From RGIG1681 sp017467625 (GTDB lineage Bacteria > Bacillota > Clostridia > Christensenellales > UBA1242): a stretch of DNA of 64,000 nt. Positions 59,559 through 64,000 of the stretch are shown here, piece after piece. The notes under the pieces were generated by a model. It ran no database searches, was not told the origin of the DNA, and saw only the letters and a list, made by a program, of their open reading frames with translations. Both the position numbers and the translations under genes were made by a program. Position 1 is the first letter of the stretch; each line of letters opens with the position of its first letter. Location: the NCBI GenBank assembly GCA_017467625.1, contig JAFUSN010000004.1, positions 248,001 to 312,000 of the forward strand. Direction: 5' to 3'.

Positions 59559-60746
59559 ATGGAAAAGCATGAAAAGAATAAGAAAAATAGAAAACTTTTA
59601 ATTATAATTTTATCCATTGTAGCGGCTTTGGTTATTTCTGCAATTGTTTTGATTGTTGTGCTTCTTGGAAAAAACAAAAATGAAAAAACGAGTTTAAAAG
59701 AACCAACGGTAACACTTGAAGTTGTTTCAAACACTTATTATGCTGGAATGACACTTGAGGATGTTGAAGTTAATGTTAACTCCTCCACCGATGGAGTGTG
59801 GGTTTGGGTTAACAAAACTCAAGAGCTTGAAGAGGGAACACATGGATATGCATGGAAATTTGTTCCAACAAGTGGTGAGTTTAAAGAAGTTTCAGGTAAT
59901 TTGAATGTTACAGCAATTGCGGATACTCTTCAAAATTTTGAACTTGAAAATGCACCAACAAAACTTTCAGGATATCATGCCTTTGAAACGATTGATTTAA
60001 CAGGTGCAAAATTTGTTGCAACTTATTCTTCTGGAAGAACGCAAACTGTTTTGGCAAACTATGAAATTGTATATGAAAATGGAACAAGTTTTGTTGCACA
60101 TGACACAAAATTAACCATTACATATCATGGTATGAATGTTGTTATAAATTTAACTAGTGAGGTTTTACCTGCTGAAGTTACACCTCGTGAATTTGCTTAT
60201 TCTTGGACGGGTGAAGCTCAAAGTGCAAATGGAAGTGAAACACTTTACACTTATTCTTCTGCATCTTACACTGATGCAGGACGATATGCTAATGCTGTTA
60301 CGCTTGTGTTGAAAGATAAAGTTAATTATGTTTGGGCTGAAACAGGAAATGCAAATGACATTACAGTAGATTTTATTATTGGATACTCTGCTTCAGAAAA
60401 ATTTATTGGAACATTCACATACACAAACACTGCTTTTGTTGAGGGTGAGTGGAACCCAGACAGAATTGATGCAACACTCATTCTTAATGCTGATTCAACT
60501 TATGAAATTACTGTTCATTACTATGATGAAAATAATGGAACACCATACCAAAAAGAACTTGTTCAAAATGGAACATATTCAATTTCTGGAAACACATTCT
60601 ATTTTGCAGTTAATTCAACCTTGGAGTTTACTGCAACATTTGATGAAACGGCTAAAACAATGACAAGTTCTCATCTTCCTGATAATGGAACAAATGCATT
60701 TAATGAAACAGAAATTGGAGAGGTAACAATTTTAACAAAAATTTAA
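59559..60746 (+). CDS. Membrane-anchored protein with bacterial Ig-like domains
   Basis: 395 residues. A lysine-rich N-terminus, then one helix (about 13-37, LLIIILSIVAALVISAIVLI), then an extracellular all-beta region. The repeated pattern LEVVSNTYYAGMTLEDVEVN and FELENAPTKLSGYHAFETID, with FVATYSSGRTQTVL resembles Big_3/Big_4-type bacterial Ig-like domains; the last ~110 residues (ATLILNADSTYEITVHYYDE) look like a lipocalin-like or DUF5-type barrel. Surface structural or binding role inferred. AGAGG precedes the ATG. Confidence 0.75.
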   Translation: MEKHEKNKKNRKLLIIILSIVAALVISAIVLIVVLLGKNKNEKTSLKEPTVTLEVVSNTYYAGMTLEDVEVNVNSSTDGVWVWVNKTQELEEGTHGYAWKFVPTSGEFKEVSGNLNVTAIADTLQNFELENAPTKLSGYHAFETIDLTGAKFVATYSSGRTQTVLANYEIVYENGTSFVAHDTKLTITYHGMNVVINLTSEVLPAEVTPREFAYSWTGEAQSANGSETLYTYSSASYTDAGRYANAVTLVLKDKVNYVWAETGNANDITVDFIIGYSASEKFIGTFTYTNTAFVEGEWNPDRIDATLILNADSTYEITVHYYDENNGTPYQKELVQNGTYSISGNTFYFAVNSTLEFTATFDETAKTMTSSHLPDNGTNAFNETEIGEVTILTKI

Positions 60747-60752
60747 CAAAAT

Positions 60753-60782
60753 AAAAGATAGGTGAAAAACCTATCTTTTTTT
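60753..60782. terminator. Bidirectional terminator
   Basis: AAAAGATAGGT / ACCTATCTTTT with a short A-rich loop, between convergent genes. Confidence 0.85.
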
Positions 60783-61516
60783 TATAACAAAACAGCTCCG
60801 CCCGAAACAACCAAAACTTCGCCAGTTATAAATGATGCTTCATCACTTGCAAGAAAGTACACCGCATTTGCAACATCTTCAGGTTTTCCAAGCCTTGCAA
60901 GAGGGGTTTGATTTTTAACATATTCTTTTGCATCTGTTGAAAGACCTGCAGTCATTTTTGTTTCAATATACCCGGGTGCAACTGCGTTAACGCGAACTAG
61001 TGGTGCGGCTTCAATTGAAAGGCTTTTTGTAAGCCCAACAATTCCTGCTTTTGAAGCAGAATAAGTTGACTCTAAGCTCCCGCCAAAAAGTGCATAAATT
61101 GATGAAACATTAACAATGTTTCCGTGTTTTTGTTGCATAAAATGTTTCAAAATTTCACGGTTAAAAATTATTGTTCCTCGTAGATTTGTGTCTAAAACCA
61201 TATCAATTGTTTCAGTGGTTTTTTGTGTTAATAAATCGGAGTTTTCGCTTGTTCCGGCGTTTCCAACAAATGCGTCAACAAACTCAAATTCATTAAACAC
61301 AGAATTTACGAAATTGATAATATCATTTTCTCTTTGTTGATCGCATCTAAGCGCTAAAACTTCAACTCCATATGATTTAAGTTTGTCAATGAAATCAGTG
61401 TCAAAAGTGTTTAAATAAGTAAGGGCAACATTGTAGCCATTTTGAGCAAATTTTTCAGCAGTTGCTTTTCCAATTCCACCAAATGCACCAGTGATGATTG
61501 CTGTTTTTCTTAACAT
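60782..61516 (-). CDS. Short-chain dehydrogenase/reductase (FabG-like)
   Basis: 244-residue classical SDR: cofactor loop TGAFGGIG, NAGTSENS, catalytic Ser in NVSSIYA, Tyr-Lys in YSASKAG, and PGYIETKMTAGLS, ending SFITGEVLVVSGGAVLL. The cofactor loop has Phe-Gly where many FabG have Ser-Arg/Ser-Ser. Resembles 3-oxoacyl-ACP reductase paralogs. ATG 61516 follows TAGGAGAA; the longer open frame upstream is antisense to nfnA and was discarded. Divergent from nfnA. Confidence 0.85.
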   Translation of the reverse strand: MLRKTAIITGAFGGIGKATAEKFAQNGYNVALTYLNTFDTDFIDKLKSYGVEVLALRCDQQRENDIINFVNSVFNEFEFVDAFVGNAGTSENSDLLTQKTTETIDMVLDTNLRGTIIFNREILKHFMQQKHGNIVNVSSIYALFGGSLESTYSASKAGIVGLTKSLSIEAAPLVRVNAVAPGYIETKMTAGLSTDAKEYVKNQTPLARLGKPEDVANAVYFLASDEASFITGEVLVVSGGAVLL

Positions 61517-61697
61517 AAATTTTTCTCCTAAACAATATATATTATCACTTAAAATTTGTGCAAAATCAATAATTTCATGGCGAAAAATTAAAAATAAATT
61601 TAAATTTATAGAAAGTTTTTGTTTGAACAACTCAAATTTGTTTGAAAATAGTTTGGCTTGTGATAATATTATGTTAGTAAAAAATAAGGAGCAAGAT

Positions 61698-62540
61698 ATG
61701 TTTAGAATTATTAATAAAAAATTCTTAAATCCAACAGTTTGCATGATGGACATTGAAGCACCTGATGTTGCAAAAAAAGCTGAACCAGGACAATTCATTA
61801 TTCTTCGTGTTGATAGTGAAGGTGAAAGAATCCCCCTCACAGTTGCTGGATTTGACAGGGAAAAAGGTTTAGTTAAAATAATTTTCCAAATTGTTGGTGC
61901 AACCACCGAAGCTTTAAAGCATAAGGAGGTTGGTGAAACAATTTCTGATTTTGTTGGTCCACTTGGGCTTGCAACTGAAACTGAAGGAATTAAAAATGTT
62001 TGCGTTGTTGGCGGTGGAGTTGGTTGTGCAATTGCATTTCCAGTTGCAAAAAAACTTTTTGACCAAGGTGCAAATGTAACCAGCATAATTGGTTTTAGAA
62101 ACAAAGATCTTGTTATTTTGGAAGATGAGTTTAAAACAAATGCAAACGAGTTTCATGTTATGACTGATGATGGAAGTTATGGCGAAACTGGAAATGTTTG
62201 CGTTCCACTTGAAGCACTTTTAGCTTCTGGAAAAAAGTTTGATAGAATTTTTGCTATTGGGCCACTCATCATGATGAAATTTGTTGTTGAAACAGCAAAG
62301 AAATATAATGTTCCTTGCACAGTTTCAATGAACCCTATTATGATTGATGGAACAGGAATGTGTGGATGCTGCAGGCTTTCAGTTGATGGGGAAATGAAAT
62401 TTGCATGTGTTGATGGGCCAGATTTTGATGGCTACAAGGTTGATTTTGATGAAATGATGACCCGAAACAGAATGTATGCAGATTTTGAAAGACACGCCTA
62501 TGAAGAAACATGTAACTTGTTTAACAAGGAGGTAAAATAA
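61698..62540 (+). CDS. nfnA: NfnA: FAD/[2Fe-2S] subunit of NADH-dependent ferredoxin:NADP+ oxidoreductase
   Basis: 280 residues. A PyrK/SudB-like FAD domain (GQFIILRVDSEGERIPLTVA), NAD-binding VGGGVGCAIAFPVAKKL and a C-terminal [2Fe-2S] site, GMCGCCRLS with a distant Cys in FACVDGPDF. Paired with NfnB, this complex bifurcates electrons between NADPH, ferredoxin and NAD+ in anaerobes. AAGGAG precedes ATG 61698. One nucleotide separates it from nfnB. Confidence 0.9.
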   Translation: MFRIINKKFLNPTVCMMDIEAPDVAKKAEPGQFIILRVDSEGERIPLTVAGFDREKGLVKIIFQIVGATTEALKHKEVGETISDFVGPLGLATETEGIKNVCVVGGGVGCAIAFPVAKKLFDQGANVTSIIGFRNKDLVILEDEFKTNANEFHVMTDDGSYGETGNVCVPLEALLASGKKFDRIFAIGPLIMMKFVVETAKKYNVPCTVSMNPIMIDGTGMCGCCRLSVDGEMKFACVDGPDFDGYKVDFDEMMTRNRMYADFERHAYEETCNLFNKEVK

Positions 62541-62541
62541 C

Positions 62542-63969
62542 ATGCCTGAAGTTCCAAATATGAAAATGACTAAAAACGAAATGCCGGTTCAAGATCCAAA
62601 AGTTCGTGCACACAACTTTAACGAAGTTGCTCTTGGCTACGATGAGGCGGCTGCAATTGATGAAGCAAAAAGATGTTTGCACTGTGTCAATATGCCATGT
62701 GTTGGCGGTTGTCCAGTTAAAATTCATATACCTGAATTTATTGCAAAAATTAAAGAAGGAGATTTCGAGGGCGCTTATCAAGTAATTTCAAAAACTTCAA
62801 GTCTTCCAGCAGTTTGCGGAAGAGTTTGCCCACAAGAAACTCAATGTGAACAAAAGTGTGTTCGCGGAATTAAAGGTGAACCTGTTGGAATTGGTAGACT
62901 TGAAAGATTTGTTGCTGATTGGCATAATGCTCATTCAAATGCAAAAGAAGAAGTTGCTGCTCCAAATGGTCATAAAGTTGCAATTATTGGTTCAGGACCA
63001 TCTGGTTTAACTTGTGCAGGTGATCTTGCAAAAAAAGGATATAAAGTAACAGTTTTTGAAGCTCTTCACAGAGCTGGCGGTGTGCTTGTTTACGGAATTC
63101 CAGAATTCCGTCTTCCAAAGGCAATTTTACAGAAAGAAATTGACAAACTTTCAGGAATGGGAGTTGAAATTAAAACAAATGTTGTTGTTGGAAAAACAGT
63201 AACAATTGATGAACTTTTGGCTGATGGCTATGAAGCTGTGTTTGTTGGTTCAGGTGCAGGACTTCCAAGATTTATGGGAATTCCAGGCGAAGCGTTAAAT
63301 GGTGTTTATTCAGCCAATGAATTTTTAACCAGAAGCAACTTGATGAAATCATATATTGATAAGCCAGTAACTCCAATTATGAAAGGTGGAAAAGTTGCTG
63401 TTGTTGGTGGTGGAAATGTTGCAATGGACGCCGCAAGAACCGCGCTTAGACTTGGTGCTGAAAAAGTTTACATTATTTATAGAAGAAGTGAAGCCGAACT
63501 TCCAGCTCGCCGTGAAGAAGTTGAGCACGCAATGGAAGAGGGAATTGAATTTAAATTCTTAACAAATCCTGTTGAAGTTTTGGGCTATCACAATCCAGAT
63601 GACAGGCGTGATCCAAAAAATGGATTTGTTACTGGAATTAAATGTGTTCGCATGGAACTTGGTGAACCTGATGAAAAGGGAAGAAGAAAGCCAGTTGTTG
63701 TTGAAGGAAGTGAATATGTTATTGACATTGACACAGTGATTATGGCGATTGGAACATCTCCAAACCCACTCATTAAATCAACCACTGTTGGGCTTGAAAC
63801 AAATCCACATGGTGGAATTATTGTTGAAGAAACAACTGGAAAAACATCAAAAGAAGGTGTTTATGCTGGTGGTGATGCCGTTACTGGCGCAGCAACTGTA
63901 ATTTCAGCAATGGGTGCTGGAAAAGTTGCAGGACAAGCTATTGATGAGTACATCAAAAATAAAAAATAA
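62542..63969 (+). CDS. nfnB: NfnB / glutamate-synthase small-subunit-like FAD and iron-sulfur oxidoreductase
   Basis: 475 residues. N-terminal [4Fe-4S] cysteines: CLHCVNMPCVGGCP and CGRVCPQETQCEQKC. Then FAD-binding IIGSGPSGLTCAGDLAKKG, AGGVLVYGIPEFRLPK, NADPH-binding VVGGGNVAMDAARTALRLGA with YRRSEAELPARREE, and the C-terminal VYAGGDAVTGAATVISAMGAG. Same family as GltD, but the NfnA partner upstream points to NfnB. AAGGAGG is at 62526-62532. A ribosome-site-like GGAGAAAA at the window end suggests another gene follows. Confidence 0.93.
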   Translation: MPEVPNMKMTKNEMPVQDPKVRAHNFNEVALGYDEAAAIDEAKRCLHCVNMPCVGGCPVKIHIPEFIAKIKEGDFEGAYQVISKTSSLPAVCGRVCPQETQCEQKCVRGIKGEPVGIGRLERFVADWHNAHSNAKEEVAAPNGHKVAIIGSGPSGLTCAGDLAKKGYKVTVFEALHRAGGVLVYGIPEFRLPKAILQKEIDKLSGMGVEIKTNVVVGKTVTIDELLADGYEAVFVGSGAGLPRFMGIPGEALNGVYSANEFLTRSNLMKSYIDKPVTPIMKGGKVAVVGGGNVAMDAARTALRLGAEKVYIIYRRSEAELPARREEVEHAMEEGIEFKFLTNPVEVLGYHNPDDRRDPKNGFVTGIKCVRMELGEPDEKGRRKPVVVEGSEYVIDIDTVIMAIGTSPNPLIKSTTVGLETNPHGGIIVEETTGKTSKEGVYAGGDAVTGAATVISAMGAGKVAGQAIDEYIKNKK

Positions 63970-64000
63970 TTAATTAAAATTTAATGTAAATAGGAGAAAA

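Noticed and set aside
61517..62104. Long N-terminal extension of the SDR at 60782 and of nfnA (open frames reaching 62104 and 61491)
   Set aside because: The extensions are antisense to each other's coding regions; both genes have good ribosome sites at 61516 and 61698.
1..64000. CRISPR arrays, insertion sequences, transposases and rRNA genes
   Set aside because: No regularly spaced repeats, no transposase-like proteins and no rRNA sequence were seen; repeats found are pairs of terminators, promoter boxes or tRNA ends.

Overview
The window reads as a chromosome segment of a low-GC, spore-forming Firmicute, most likely an uncultured gut-type member of Clostridia. The evidence is AT-rich sequence, strong AGGAGG-type ribosome sites, sporulation genes (spoIIE, yabP, yabQ), divIC, and NfnAB-type anaerobic electron bifurcation. 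The lineage is inferred from gene content; no marker tree was possible.

Layout. 1-29.8 kb is mostly core: spoIIE (5' end outside the window) and tilS; a small-protein/anchored-protein pair; a Ca2+ P-type ATPase; radC; a heterodimeric ABC exporter; a RelA-type (p)ppGpp synthetase with an AlkD-like gene; gpsA; a release-factor-like gene followed by a four-gene unit (UvrD-like helicase, coiled coil, membrane-anchored repeat protein, small membrane protein); tmk; an SDR; recD2; and yabP-yabQ-divIC ending at an initiator tRNA-Met.

30.0-44.6 kb is accessory. It opens with a decayed polymorphic-toxin cassette: a barnase-like toxin with an in-frame stop, an intact barstar-like gene, an orphan toxin tail and an immunity-like gene. 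A 13-kb block follows, bounded by near-identical 38-39 nt direct repeats. It holds (i) an unusual split FtsK module: two short motor-like proteins with complementary active-site lesions, a GIY-YIG nuclease, a separate FtsK-gamma-like winged helix, and a small unknown; and (ii) a two-gene Druantia type III-like defence operon (a ~1000-residue protein plus a giant DEAH/DUF1998 helicase), divergent from a WYL-domain regulator with repeated operator-like boxes. The FtsK module is the best candidate for an undescribed system.

44.7-64 kb returns to core-like genes: a PHP phosphoesterase, dapB, a cluster of uncharacterised genes around tRNA-Ser, tRNA-Ile and tRNA-Ala (with a duplicated tRNA-Ile 3' end), and a NUDIX hydrolase behind a strong promoter and a riboswitch-like attenuating leader. 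Then come a CaCA antiporter, a histidine phosphatase-CinA fusion, DUF1848, a macrodomain-SirTM pair, a flavin reductase, YgjV, MscS, an Ig-like anchored protein, an SDR and nfnA-nfnB.

A recurrent theme is apparent leaderless transcription: at least seven genes lack a Shine-Dalgarno and have a -10-like box 3-9 nt before the start codon. All assignments come from reading the sequence and remembered family motifs; no search was run.
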